Shown here one piece after another: positions 43,107-54,689 of a stretch of DNA of 64,000 nt. The notes under the pieces were generated by a model, which was not told where the DNA came from, ran no database searches, and saw only the letters and a list, made by a program, of their open reading frames with translations. Numbering within the stretch: the first letter of the stretch is position 1; each line of letters opens with the position of its first letter. The translations under genes and the position numbers were made by a program. Origin of the DNA: Stagonosporopsis chrysanthemi (Eukaryota > Ascomycota > Dothideomycetes > Pleosporales > Didymellaceae); contig JAFISE010000113.1 of assembly GCA_022560025.1 (NCBI GenBank), positions 1-64,000 on the forward strand. Direction: 5' to 3'.

Positions 43107-44099
43107 GCCCTGGATTTAAGCCGATGTTGCACCCTCTTCGATGACATTTACCCGAAGGAGAAGATGCGGGCACTCGATCACGACTTGTGAGCCTATGCTC
43201 GCTGATCTGTTGCTCAACCACATATCGAAAACTCGCCGGCGAGTTTTGGCCACCAAATTGCAGCACGTTTACGATACCCGACATTTTGAAGTTCAGCTTA
43301 CTCTTAGCGTTGGTGGCGTACGGACATGAAGGAGTTGATTCTTGGAGGATCACGGAGTTCGATTTGGAATTTCTACGACATTGGCTTTTGCTGGATATGT
43401 TAGCGTCATATAAAAGTGTTTGCCTCGTCCCTAGAACAGCAAATGAAGCGGCTTCACCAAGAAACTGCTGTTGATGAACACACTGATGTCGCAACATTCG
43501 TGTCGGTCCTTTGAGGACGCGTATGAGTCTTGTTGATGACTGTGGACCGTTGACGCTAAGCCGAGCGGTAAGGCGGAAGGTGCGCTAAATCACCCTGCTA
43601 TGTGACCAAAGGCGACTAAAAGACGATCGCTGCTGTGTACGGTCCGATGTTGTGCGTCAGCAGTTGATGCGGTTGCATTTCAACCATTGTTGAAGAGTTT
43701 AAGGCATCGGAGAAAACTGGATGCGGGTTTCACTGGCATTAAAAACATTCCATTACCAAGGCTTTGAAACAAGTCAACGTGAATGGTCAAACGCATTGGC
43801 CCTGGAAATGATAAACTTCGCTGGGTGTACATTCATGAACGCAGGCGCGAAGAAGAACTACACAAAATGGGGCAACAAAGTCGGACTGTGAACATTCATT
43901 ATAACGCAAAGACGGAGATGCGTTGATGAGAGAATGGCCTTTCCTGCAGCTGGTGTAAGGTTGTAATGGTCGTTGAAGCTGCGATTTCCAATGTTTGCAA
44001 GGGACATGAGATATGCGCTATTCCATTTACGGACCGCGCGATCTCGAAAACTCTCGGACAGCAAGCACGACCAGCAGCAACGTCAACATCAGCGCAGCC
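43107..44099. other. Intergenic
   Basis: Upstream of the mitochondrial L27 gene. Short frames only; nothing recognised. Confidence 0.5.
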
Positions 44100-44961
44100 A
44101 TGCTGCTCCCACGGATACTCGCGCCCGTACGCGCATCAGTACAAATACCGTCGACTTTCATCCTCCCCGCCTCGCGTGTCATCGATGCCCTGCGTATGCC
44201 CAATGGCGCCACCGCACACGTACCGACCTTGTCTTTCGTTAGACATTCAGCACATCAAGCTCAAGGACGCGCCAACGGCGCCAAGGATGGGCCAGGAAAG
44301 CGATTGGGAGCGAAGAAGAGCGGAGGTACGAAGAACCGTCTTTGGATGTAGGATCGGGCAACGCTGCTGACAATGCTGTGCAGGAGAGTACGTCGTTCCA
44401 GGTAATATCATCTTTCGCCAGCGCGGCACACATTGGTTTCCTGGCGAGAACTGCAAGTTCGGTCGTGATCACTGCGTCTTCGCCACCGAATCTGGATATG
44501 TCCGATACTACAAGGACCCTCTCAAGCACCCCAAGCGCCAATACATTGGTGTCGCTCTTGAGAAGGACCACCAACTTCCGTACCCACCAAATGCTCCGCG
44601 CGCGAGACGGCTGAACTTTGTTGCGGTTCCGGTCACACAGACAGAAGCAGAGGCGCAGGTTGTAGTCAATGACTTGCAGGTCGGAGAGGGATCTGGCAGC
44701 GACAGCAGCATTGTGGATACACCACGGCCTGCAAAGGTTATCGCCAAGGCGAAGAGGGGTTATGCTTTCCGCGAGGCCAACTGGCAGATTGGTCGTGCTG
44801 CGGAGAATGCTAACGTACAAGTCAAGAAGTTTGTTCCTGGTGATCGATGGGCGGCATGGCGCAAGTCGAAGGCCAGAATACAAACCAACATCGAGAGGAA
44901 GAAGCTGAGGAATGCTGGAAAGAAGACAGCGAAGCCGAAGAAGAGGCAGCAAAGGGCATGA
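44100..44961 (+). CDS. MRP7: Mitochondrial ribosomal protein bL27m
   Basis: Large-subunit mitoribosomal protein L27, near the peptidyl-transferase centre; its yeast homologue is MRP7. Exons 44100-44325 and 44384-44961, joined over a 58-nt intron to read KKSGGEYVVPGNIIFRQRGT; 267 aa. The N-terminus (MLLPRILAPVRASVQI) is a mitochondrial presequence ending before SFVRHSAHQAQGRANGAKDG. The bL27 core continues with HWFPGENCKFGRDHCVFAT and SGYVRYYKDPLKHPKRQYIG. The long C-terminal extension (FREANWQIGRAAENANVQVK, then Lys/Arg-rich) is typical of fungal members. An upstream in-frame Met adds residues but lacks presequence character. Convergent with the CaiB-family gene, 137 bp apart. Confidence 0.93.
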
Positions 44962-45098
44962 TCGCATTTCTTGGGTGTATAACTATATGTGTAGGAACAA
45001 CAGAAGCATTGTACATTCAGCCTGCTGGCAAACGAATATTCAGTTATCTGGGCAGTGCTGAAATGATGACCTGGCAATTGATTCCAGCATAGGTCTTG

Positions 45099-46401
45099 TC
45101 AAAGCTTCGCAGAGTCTTTCAACCCTAAGAGGCCACCCTCGTCAACATACTGGCGACCGTTTGACCAGCCAGTCCACATAGCAAGCGTCTCCTCGCCACC
45201 GTCACCAGCTCTTAATCCTCGCGCAATCCAACCACTACCCTCGACACCGATTCCTTGCCCAACAGCAGCAGGCCTAGAGTCTTCGCCTTCATAGATAGCC
45301 AGTCCTGGAGACGATTTCAAGGTCACCGCGGGCCGCTGATCGAACCCTTGAGCTTCCAGATCCTGCTGCGTGAGCACCGGTGTACAACAAGCATCTGTAC
45401 CATCGAAAATAGAAGCCCACTCATCGCGTGTCTTCTTCTTGAAGACTGCAGTGAAGAACTCTTTTAGCTTTGGCCAGTCAGCTTCGTTATCACGGTTTCC
45501 AGGCAAGTCGGAGGGCTTCAGCTCAAGGCCCTTCAGGAGCGCAGCCCAGAATTGCGGCTCGATCGCCCCACTGACACTCCGTTAGTCCAGGTCTTCAACA
45601 TCGCGAAAAAGGGCACTTACACCGAAGTGTATTTCCCGTCTTTCGTCTCATATGTATCATAGAACGGCGCGCCGCCATCCAACATATTCGTACCCCTCTC
45701 TGCAGCCCAGACCTGAGACTTCATACCCAGCCTCGGCATCGTCGCTAGTATTGCGCTGCCATCCACCATGTTCGCCTCAACGACCTGTCCGGATCCGTTC
45801 TTCTCTCTCGACAACAGCGCGAGTAATATACCAATAAAGCACATTGCGCCTCCACCCGCAAAGTCACCCATAAGGTTGCCCGGCGGATACGGCTTCTCGC
45901 CCTTGCGACCGAACAGCGACAACACGCCAGAAACGGCGATGTAATTGATATCGTGTCCCGCCATATCTTTGTACTTCCCATCTCTCCTGAATCCTGTCAT
46001 TCTCGCGACGATCAATCGGGGGTTGAGCTTCAGAAGCACGTCTTCCGGTCCAAGGCCAGCCTTCTCAAGAACGCCAGGACGGAACGGATCGATAACGACG
46101 TCGACATTGGGAATCAACTTCTTGATGAGCGCGAGGCCGGAGGCGGTCTTCATGTTCACGCAGATGCTGGTCTTGCGACGCGTGAGCTGGTCGCTGGGCG
46201 CGCCGGAGTTGTGGCTAGGAGCACGGTCGAGTCGCAAGACAGTTGCGCCATAGTCGGCCAGGAGCATGCCTGCGAAAGGACCTATGCGCTGTCAGCAAGA
46301 CGTCCTTGTCGTGTACCAGGCAATGTACCTGGCGCAAGGCCCGCGAATTCGAGGACGCGCAGGCCTGTAAGCGGCGGTGGCTGGTATGTCGCATTCGACA
46401 T
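45099..46401 (-). CDS. CaiB/AMACR family CoA-transferase or racemase, peroxisomal
   Basis: Class III CoA-transferase fold, closest by motifs to alpha-methylacyl-CoA racemase, which interconverts 2-methylacyl-CoA epimers before peroxisomal beta-oxidation. Exons 46401-46329, 46281-45621 and 45570-45099; 401 aa. Family motifs: LRVLEFAGLAPGPFAGMLLA, DYGATVLRLD, TRRKTSICVNMK, VDVVIDPFRPGVLEKAGLGP, MTGFRRDGKYKDMAGHDINY, and GNLMGDFAGGG. The catalytic His/Asp region (GHDINY) and the downstream Asp-Gly segment (EANMVDGSAIL) are present. The C-terminus ends SAKL, a PTS1 peroxisomal signal, agreeing with the racemase assignment. Introns are 47 and 50 nt. Confidence 0.88.
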
Positions 46402-46830
46402 TGTGTGTACGAACTAGCAACAATCAGGTCTTGCCTGTGTGAGGAAATAGCTGCACGCAGCTGGAGTGCCCCAAGAAGCTCGTATAGTCCATGCTCGACG
46501 TCGACATTGTTTGTTGGTTGTTCAATCGGCTACCTGCACAATGCCGCGGGGAAAGGGTTGCCGAGGTGTGGAGAAATGGCCGAGCAACACCGACATCCCA
46601 TTTCCACCACAGCCTTACAATGAGATAGTAACCGCCACCAGCAAGGTATTGTTGTCATCGCAATAGCGCTATAGTTAGGTTTGTATATGGTCAATCAAAA
46701 ATGAAACGAGAGTTCAATACATTCCATACAACTCTTATTTTTACAATGTCAAAGACTACAAACTGGCACAATATACCAACACGCGGTGAAGCTCCGGTCC
46801 AGCCTTGCTTCAAGAGCACCTTTCCAACGT
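46402..46830. other. Intergenic
   Basis: Promoter of the CaiB-family gene and 3' side of the repeat-containing orphan. Nothing else recognised. Confidence 0.5.
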
Positions 46831-48069
46831 CTAGGCTTCATCATCGGAGCTATCGCCTTCAATAACAGAATCAGCACGTTTGGAGCTCTCATCATCCGAG
46901 CTCTCATCATCCGAGCTCTCATCATCCGAGCTCTCATCATCCGAGCTCTCATCATCCGAGCTCTCATCATCGACGACAGAGTCGGCACGCGTAGAGCGAT
47001 ACGGCGTCCACACTCGATAAACTGACCACATCATGTTGTTCAACACCTCGTAACTCAGCCCAAACTCCTCGCCGATGGCCTGCATCAGTACCAGTCCCGA
47101 CAACTCAGAGTACGGCTGCACACGCTCTGCAGCATGGAGGTCCAATTCGAGACGAACCGCCGCAGGCGCGGAGACGATTCGCAGACCCTTTGGAGTCTCG
47201 TGGAACAGTCGGCGGTGCCAATCTCCTGATTGTGGTGTCAGAAGCCAGTCGTTCATAGGGATCTGCATTGTTATCATGGGTTTGGCAAAGTCGACTTGCA
47301 CACGGACGGTTGTTGCGAGCCATTTGCCGTCCACCGGCTCGGCAGCAATGAGCTGTGGCTCCTGGTTGAGTAGTGAGCGAATAGATGTGTACTTATGCGG
47401 CGGCATAAGAATATGCTCTTTGCCCTCGATTGGCACTTTCTCGGAAGCGCCAGGGATGGCGAGCTGGTTGGTTGCCGCATCGGCATCCATCTCTGAAAAA
47501 TGCAATAGGTATGCGCATGCCTTGTTGGACATCGTCAACTTATATTCGCCATCCTCCAAGGAGTACTTGAAGCGCTCCTGGCCTTCGGCTCCAAAGAGCG
47601 GCATGTATGGGGCCATGTAAAACTCGCCACCAAAGGGCACTGTGAACGCTACAGGATGCAGGGCATGGTCGATCATAATAGAGAAGTCACTAAAGCACAT
47701 AGCGACCACGGCGTGATATTTCGTCTCTGCAGTCGCCTGCTGAGCACTAGTCATCAGCTGAACCGCGTCAGCATATGGGCGTAGCTCCATGCTCGGGTGG
47801 TTCTCAAGTTTAGCTTGGAGAGTGGTATAGATGCGTGTCGACGCGCCCAAGCAGGAGCCAAATTGCCCCGTCAATGACCAGAACCAGCGGTCCATGGCGC
47901 GTAAGCCGGCCTGGGGCCCGCTGGTGCTCTCGTTGACAAGGTTCCACGAGTGCCATGAGGACCAGTTATACTCTATGGCCATCGTGATAGCTACCTCGTT
48001 TGCAACATCCAGCAGTTGTTCTTGCACACCGGGCGCGGGAGACTTGGTGACATTGTTCACTGAAGACAT
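46831..48069 (-). CDS. Orphan protein with acidic DESSD tandem repeat
   Basis: Single exon, 412 aa from ATG at 48069 (MSSVNNVTKSPAPGVQEQLL). I do not recognise a family. The main body (residues ~1-355) looks globular, with mixed helices and strands and several Trp (YNWSSWHSWNLV, MDRWFWSLTGQFG). No signal peptide or membrane helix. The C-terminus is an acidic Ser-rich tail made of six DDESS units encoded by a 15-bp tandem repeat, flanked on each side by related RADSV segments. The many S-x-x-D/E sites would suit casein kinase 2. A good TATA box lies about 100 bp upstream, supporting this start. The frame extends farther upstream to 48336, but that part looks like leader. Confidence 0.62.
   Translation of the reverse strand: MSSVNNVTKSPAPGVQEQLLDVANEVAITMAIEYNWSSWHSWNLVNESTSGPQAGLRAMDRWFWSLTGQFGSCLGASTRIYTTLQAKLENHPSMELRPYADAVQLMTSAQQATAETKYHAVVAMCFSDFSIMIDHALHPVAFTVPFGGEFYMAPYMPLFGAEGQERFKYSLEDGEYKLTMSNKACAYLLHFSEMDADAATNQLAIPGASEKVPIEGKEHILMPPHKYTSIRSLLNQEPQLIAAEPVDGKWLATTVRVQVDFAKPMITMQIPMNDWLLTPQSGDWHRRLFHETPKGLRIVSAPAAVRLELDLHAAERVQPYSELSGLVLMQAIGEEFGLSYEVLNNMMWSVYRVWTPYRSTRADSVVDDESSDDESSDDESSDDESSDDESSDDESSKRADSVIEGDSSDDEA
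46883..46972. repeat. Six tandem 15-bp units (GAGCTCTCATCATCC)
   Basis: Six consecutive units start at 46883, 46898, 46913, 46928, 46943 and 46958; all are identical except the last base of the final unit. The period is a multiple of three and on the minus strand encodes repeated Asp-Asp-Glu-Ser-Ser, so copy-number change keeps frame. The near-perfect identity implies recent expansion. Confidence 0.95.
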
Positions 48070-48160
48070 ATTGTATAGGAGTCGTTGATTGATGTTATGT
48101 TGTAGTTTGATGATTGTATGTTGAATGTGTTTCTGTAGACAATAAAGTGATAATACCACA

Positions 48161-48169
48161 CCTTTTATA
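48161..48169 (-). promoter_or_regulatory. TATA box (TATAAAAGG) of the repeat-tailed orphan
   Basis: On the minus strand TATAAAAGG lies 92-100 bp upstream of the ATG at 48069. Consensus sequence and normal spacing support it as the core promoter. Confidence 0.55.
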
Positions 48170-49486
48170 TGACATTGGTACTGTAATCTCACAGCACCAG
48201 CCATTAACCAGCAGCACTTGTGATTACACACTGTTTCCTGGACAAGCAGGCATTGTTCGCGTGATCTCAAGGTAAAGTTACGTGCGACCTCCCTGCACAC
48301 AATGACAGCAACGACGTGGATTGACCCGAGATTCAACGAACAGTGCTACCTGCAGAGTCCGGGATCCAGGAATACGACATTGTGGTGACTGCAGACGTAC
48401 GTTCATAACTACTTTGGCATAAGGTTAATGCACTGACGTAGGTTTACCCACGTCGTCATATTCCCATATTATTTTCTGCTCAAGTAGACAATGTTCGCAT
48501 AGCCACGACGAGAAGAGGGTCGCGAGTTGCCTGCACATTAATGGCAATGTGCTTTGGCCAAGACACTATAAGCGGTGCAACATCTGCGCGCGTATCTTTA
48601 GCTGTCGGCTGCTCCGGAAACTGCACTCAAGATAAATCCGAAGATACGTTGGGCAAGGCTTCTGCATGCTCCGTCGCAGTTTTTCGCAGAAACATCATGT
48701 ATGCAAGTATATGTACAGCCCCTATGACACCGCCTGCGCAACAGTGAAAAATGCGCAGCCAGCTCTAATGGTGCTCAATGGCTTCCCTCTCCGCAGCGCT
48801 GAATCGCAACCGCCCAATGAAAGACTCGATAGCGCTCGAACAAAACGTAAGAGGCTGATGAGATAGGCGGATGAACTGTCTGATGGTGCGTTGGAGAAGC
48901 AAAGAGTTCTGTGCAGCGAGAATTTTATTAGAATGTATGGGTTAGTCAGCGGAGCTAACGTTATCGATACGGCAAGTGTAGGCTGTGCGACTGAACAACG
49001 ATAAAAGGGCGGAGGTCTTGTCCGAAAACACATGTTGCATTTTCAGCCATCTTACAAATGACTTCGAACCGATATTATCCTACGGCGCATGGATTCGCAT
49101 CCGTCCGGAGTGCGCCACAACCTCTGGCGATTACAAAGCTGACTACGCGGGTAGCGTACCTCTGATGGATGATTAATGACATGCGCGCGGTCATTGTCTC
49201 CTACGTGCTACGCATCACTGTTCTTATGTACTTTCTTGATGCATCTTACCCTATGCCTATTGGCCGCTTGCACAAAATGCGGATGACTTCTCGTCAATGA
49301 TCCAATACCTACCGGTGGCAGGCAGGCAGCCTTACGTCGCCTCGCCTGTGCTCAGATCTCCACCATGCTAGATGGGTTTAGAAGCCGCTAGCGTGAGCAA
49401 TTTCACTGAGACGAGATATCAAGTATATGTGAGGACGCCCAGATTGATTCCTACGACAATAGAGCCGGACACAGCAGAATTCCACC
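48170..49486. other. Intergenic, about 1.3 kb
   Basis: Only short frames on both strands, none with a domain. I see no repeat, transposon end or RNA gene. Confidence 0.5.
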
Positions 49487-50991
49487 ATGCAGCAATCCAT
49501 TGACCCTGGCTTCAATTTTGTAAACCTCAAACATCCCAACGACCTCAAAGATGAAGGAACCCAACTTCGCATCCGACGACTTGCGATGACTGAAGTTGGC
49601 AAGGCGCGACGCAAACCCAGAACAAGACGGGGACGGACTGAAATTATCCTGGAGCTTCGTAATGCGGCACAAAGACCGCTTGGGATTGATCGATTGGTAG
49701 TGGCCATATCGACCCGTTTGTTCGATATCCCATCGCGCTCGACGACAGATCCCGAGCCCTGCTTGCCAATAGTATGTATCTGTATCGTTTGATAGACTTG
49801 TCGCTGACCATGAAACAAGTCTTCAATCCTAGGAGTAGTCACGCAAGCCAACTAAGAGGGTCATAGTTTTCTGTTGGGCTCGAGAGTCCTGCGGGGTTTC
49901 ATCACCTGTTGGCCAATTCGCAGAACTTTCTCTTTCAGAAAGTTAACGGTATCTTCCCCTCGCAAGATAATGCGCAGACGTTAGCCCATCATCACAAGGC
50001 ACTCGGTTTTGCGCGGCAATTGATAAGCACCTCATGTAAACAGACTAGCAACGAAGCATTATGCGTTATTGTTTCTTTCACCTGCCACCATGTCAGTCTT
50101 TTCTTAGAGAACAGCAGTGGTGAGCAGTACTTACAAGCATAGGCGTTACTGGGCAGATTCGCTGGCGGTGAGTTCAGACAGCACCAGGAAGCCCTTTCGA
50201 AGATCGTCAACTTAAGGGGAGGTTATCATACTATCGATTAGGAACCTTTGCGCATCACGATTTCGTGGTTATTCTCACCGCCTTGTGATTTTTGCGGAAG
50301 ACAAGATACCTATCAGCAGAAGGGGCGATCTAGTGGGTTCTTTCGCGCAAGACATACAGCCTTCAGTGCCTTTGCCCCGCAGCTGGGAAACCAATTCAGG
50401 ATCACCACCTGGGGGTTCCCGCCCACATAATCTCGTCTCACTGTTGTGGAAGCAACATGTACTCACTCGGCTAGACTGGGTAGCGATTTTCGATGACATC
50501 GTGCAACTGATCTCGTTGGACCATGCCTTCAACGAACAGCAAATCGAACTTGTGGTTACAAGTGGTAGCTGATTGAGCCGATCATATACCGGCTTCTCGC
50601 TATCCGTCCGTTGCAACTTGCCGAAGATCCCGGGCATGTTCTTGAAGAAGTATGTCGGCTTGGGACGTTGATGTTTCTGGCACCAATCTGGAGAGCTTTG
50701 GGGCAGTCTCCAGTATGGACTGCGGCTATATTACGAAACCTGCTTTTCGTGTTATTGCATCAAAAGGCTGAATGGGATGAACTCAAACCTCTACTCGCGT
50801 GGACGCTCTACTTTGCAGCCATTGAGACCGGCAATCTGACGGAGCGCAGTCATTTTGTCTTCATGCTTGCGATGATTACAACTAGCACACATACACAAAA
50901 TAGGAGCGACCTGCTGGATGTCGTCAAGAGCGTGTTGTGGGTGGACGGAGTTTCCGCTGGCAGTGATGAGCTGATTCTGGATGAGAGGTGA
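49487..50991 (+). pseudogene. Tachykinin-type fungal regulator (Fungal_trans_2), degenerate
   Basis: Resembles the fungal 'tachykinin family' proteins, zinc-cluster-less relatives of fungal transcription factors. The N-terminus from 49487 shows the family block FVNLKHPNDLKDEGTQLRIR followed by RLAMTEVGKARRKPRTRRGR. Downstream the reading frame changes repeatedly. Recognisable islands are QHQEALSKIVNLRGGYHTID followed by TAG (about 50239-50241), then PSVPLPRSWE, then a stop after LVVTSGS near 50572. The last island, LGTLMFLAPIWRALGQSPVW and LKPLLAWTLYFAAIE to VVKSVLWVDGV, matches the family C-terminus and ends at 50991. Introns alone do not rescue the stops I examined. A decayed gene is the simplest reading; exact boundaries of the islands are approximate. 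Confidence 0.72.
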
Positions 50992-51424
50992 AGCAGGTTG
51001 TAAACCAATTGGTTAACGTCGCAGCGCTGGGTGAGGGAAAAGCGAGCTTGGCTGGATATCTGCTTGATTTGGTGGGAGATACCTAAGCCGAGTTCGGAAA
51101 GTCTTGCACGGTGACTTGCATTAGGCGGTGTCTGCTTACCACACGTACTAGTATATCAAGGTACTGTAGTGTTTCGACTTGTTATAAAGACGTCCGAGGG
51201 CGGAATGAAACCATTGTCATAACATGATTACATGTTCTCTTGATCATCGTGCTGCTGCTTTGTGCGAGTAGACTACATTGAGATTGGGTGATCATGAATT
51301 CGTTCACGATTATTTAGCATCGACATCTTACGTTGTCACTCTCGCGCCGTATCATCTCATCTCCCTCGACGAGTCATGCAAGATCTTGAAATTTTGCTTT
51401 TTGCAATCTTCATCCCTTGCGTTC
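50992..51424. other. Intergenic
   Basis: Between the regulator remnant and the convergent sugar transporter. No feature recognised. Confidence 0.5.
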
Positions 51425-53452
51425 TTACACATCGTCATAATACTCGGCTCCTTCACTTCTCGATATTTTCTGATGCGCAACATTCGCTGCCTGTACATCT
51501 CCAGCAATCACACTGCTGTGCCTCCTGACCTCCTCTTTCTCGCTCTCGATGTACCTTTGTGGTCGATGTGAAGCAATTGCTTCTTTCTCCTTGAACACGA
51601 GCAGCGGCGCATGGCCGGAGAAGTATCGGTCCAAGTCCTCAAGCGTCCGACCTGCGGTCTCAGGATAGAACAAGTAGACTGCGAGGTCGTGAGTGATGGC
51701 GGAACGTAGATATGATTGTAGAGCTTACCTATCGGGATGAACGCGAAGTTGAACACACACCAGATGATGTAGAACTGCCAGCCGAGATTTCGAATCCCTG
51801 GTGGCGTCACCTCAACAACCATGAAGTTGAAGATCCTGAGCCATCGATAAGTAAGTTTTGTGTATATGAATAGCCTGGTACTTACCAGTTCGTCGCTGTT
51901 CCTAATGCAGCGCCCTTTGTTCGCATCGCCAATGAGTTGATCTCTGTCGGATATAGCTGTTCCACATAAGCAAAATGTTTCGATATTTTGTGAAAGAGAG
52001 CGTACCCATGGCACGCCTTGCCAACCGATGCCAAAGAAGATATAGTACAGAAAGAAGAAAGCGATCGATGCCTTCGCCCATTGCTGGTTCGTGCTCTGGG
52101 AGAGCGACGTATCCTCGTTATAACGAATGCATATCGTGATAATACAGTAGCAGAAGAACTGTCCGGCTGCGGCGTATATCATCATCTTACGACGGCCCCA
52201 GCGTTCGACATTAGGGATGCCGATGAGAGAGAAGAGCAGATAGGATACTGAGTTGCAAGCAGCCAACAAACGGGCGAGCGTGTTGGACAGGCCCACTGAT
52301 TCGATCAAAACAGTTGGCAGATAGTAGGATGTTACGTTAATCCCGCTCAACTGTTGCATGGCTTGGGTTCCCATACCCAGTACCACTCTTCTGATGGTGT
52401 GGGTGCCAGCCTGGTCTCCGGTGCGGCCGCGGAGCAGATCACGCCAACGTACAGCGTGGTCTTTCTCGTACTGCACAGCCCATTGAATGTCTTTAGACTG
52501 AGCCACGATGTAGGGGTCGGTCACGTCGGTAGCTTCGAGATCAGCAAGAATGCGTTCGGCCTCGTCAACACGTCCCTTGGCCATGAGCCAGCGAGGCGAC
52601 TCCGGTAGCCAAGGAACAGTTGCGAAGAGGATGATGATGAAAAGGAATTGAAACGCCAGAGGAACACGCCAGGAAGCACTGCCGGGAACAAAGCTGATGA
52701 CATCAGTCAGTTGTGCACGTCAATGTGGAGGAAGAGCTTACGAGAAGCCAAAGGTGACCCAGTTGGATAAAGAGAAGCCAGCGATGTTCATGATCATCTC
52801 GATGACGATTAGTTTGCCGCGCCAACTAGCTTTTGAGGTCTCGCCCTGCCAGACAGGTGCTGTCAACGTTATTTTGTGTCAACGCTATCCTACGAACACC
52901 ACAGCTCACCTGTTGATGTGTTGATACCGTTTCCAATCCCGGCTACAATCCTGTAGCACGCTTAGCGATCAACCGTCGAAGTCGCTAAAGTCCATACCTT
53001 CCTACGATCATCTCAGGTACGCCGAACGAGGCGATCTGTATGATAGCACCAATGCTCATGATAGTAGTACCCAGCAGCACACATTTCTTCCTTCCGAGCG
53101 GATCGCCGATAGCACAGACAGAGATGGCACCGAAGAAGCATCCAATATCATAGATGGCCGTTACCGTGCTGATGAGGGAAGGGTTGTTGTTCAGGTTCAG
53201 CTGATCAAGAAAATCTGGGGTTACGACGACACCGCCTTCGGTGTATCAGCATTCGAGACAGCCTGTGGCGTGACGGGACATACCAAAGACACCTTGGTCG
53301 TAGCCGAAGAGAGTCCGTGCGAAGGTCAGTCAATATTCAAAGACACTGCTGTATATGCTCACCATGTCAGTTGCGCATGCTACTGTAACCCAGACGGTAA
53401 GCCATGTTCCTGTCAGGCCAAAGTATGGCCTCTCGGAGCCAATCCCAAACAT
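51425..53452 (-). CDS. MFS sugar transporter, possibly splice-defective
   Basis: Sugar porter family (hexose/lactose-permease-like), 12 membrane segments. Exons 53452-53363, 53314-53284, 53235-52998, 52950-52910, 52859-52742, 52693-52006, 51956-51886, 51835-51729 and 51678-51425 give 545 aa in perfect phase. Motifs: TLFGYDQGVFGG, DPLGRKK, IVAGIGNGINTST, PVWQGETS, VPWLPESPRWL, QQLSGINVTSYYLP, GRRKMM, VPWLYPTEINSLAMRTKGAA and YPETAGRTLEDLD. The anomaly is the first intron: donor GTGAGC and a TGACTGAC branch are present, but the expected acceptor before ACTCTCTTCGG reads CACGG, not AG. Reading through gives a stop within 11 codons. Either the acceptor mutated or an error is present; everything downstream is intact. 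Confidence 0.8.
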
Positions 53453-54689
53453 GATCTTGAGAGGTTCCAAGACCAAATGGATAGGCGAGTTACTGTTGTT
53501 CAAGGTTCGAATGCTTTGGGCATGAATGCGATTGTCTGAGGTGCCTGGGCTATTTCAATGGAGCACGCGATCCTTGACCAGCACTCTGATGCTCTCCTGT
53601 AATGACGAAAGACTGCATAGTACATTCGGCGCAATTGGTCGTCTTTGGTGATCGTGAAAGCGGCGGCATGTCAACCTTGTTGGCTTCCCCGCGATTTGGC
53701 CCGGATCGACAACGGCAATCTTATGATTCGGTGAAATCTGCCAACTGACAGTCGTTTGATCTGCTTCAACTTTATGTTGTCTCCACTTTCGGAGAGAATC
53801 TCGCGAGACCAAGAAGGTCTTTGGATATCCCGCAACTATCTGTTGCGCGTCCAGCACAAGCGCCATTTGTGGGGCAAGGGAGCCATGTTGCGATGACGAT
53901 GATGTCAGGGTCATGCGTGTTGGAGTAAGCTCGAACCCTCACAGATGCGGCCAGTCAGCGTAGGATGGAAGCTGTGAACCGCTCGCGTCGTCACAACTGC
54001 AGAGCCTCTCGAACATTAAATGGACATGCTGTGACACATCACCAAGCACTCCCCGATATGCTGTAGAAGAGCATATGTAGGAACGTGACTTAACACAAGT
54101 GTGGCTTTTGGAGTTGTGACAAGCTCCGCAAGAGCTGACAAGCCAGACGGCGGGTTAAGCAAGCTTTGACAGGGCTGCAGATGGACCAATAGCAAGAACT
54201 AGCCCTGGGAGAACCGAACCATGAGGCTGCACTACCTGTTTCCCAGGCAGAGGTCATGAAGAGTAGGGACATGTTGCGAGCACATGATGAGCACTCTGCA
54301 CGCTCTACAGTACAATGTTCGTAAAGTTCAAGGGCTTGAGCGACGAGCCCCATGAAATGCTGTAGTCTGTATGACGTCACCAGATCAACGGATATTAGCA
54401 TTCAATTTACATGAATCGAGAAGTCTCAAGAGCTGAATGCTGGAGAGACTTTAGAGAATTGGTGCTGCTGCGTCGTGTGTGTGTGTAAAGCACTCGCGTT
54501 TGGGAATCGCGATCCGTGCGGTGCGTGCTTGGCAGGTGCGGGCCTACTCCGAAGGCCAGTTCAATGAATTCAGGGCGCAGCAGTAACAACACACCGCCCG
54601 CGATTCCAGCTCTTTCTCTCGCATGCGCATTATGACCCCGTGAACGATCCGGACCAGCGATTCTCTATTTGACGGCATAATTTACCAGC
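53453..54689. other. Intergenic, divergent promoter region
   Basis: Over 1.2 kb between the sugar transporter and the AP-1 mu gene. A minus-strand frame at 53555-53914 has no domain. A short GT run lies near 54475-54488. Nothing else seen. Confidence 0.5.

Noticed and set aside
49378..49851. Minus-strand 157-codon frame
   Set aside because: Antisense to the clearly recognisable N-terminal block of the tachykinin-type remnant.
53555..53914. Minus-strand 119-codon frame upstream of the sugar transporter
   Set aside because: No similarity, and no in-phase splice to the transporter's first exon that improves the model.
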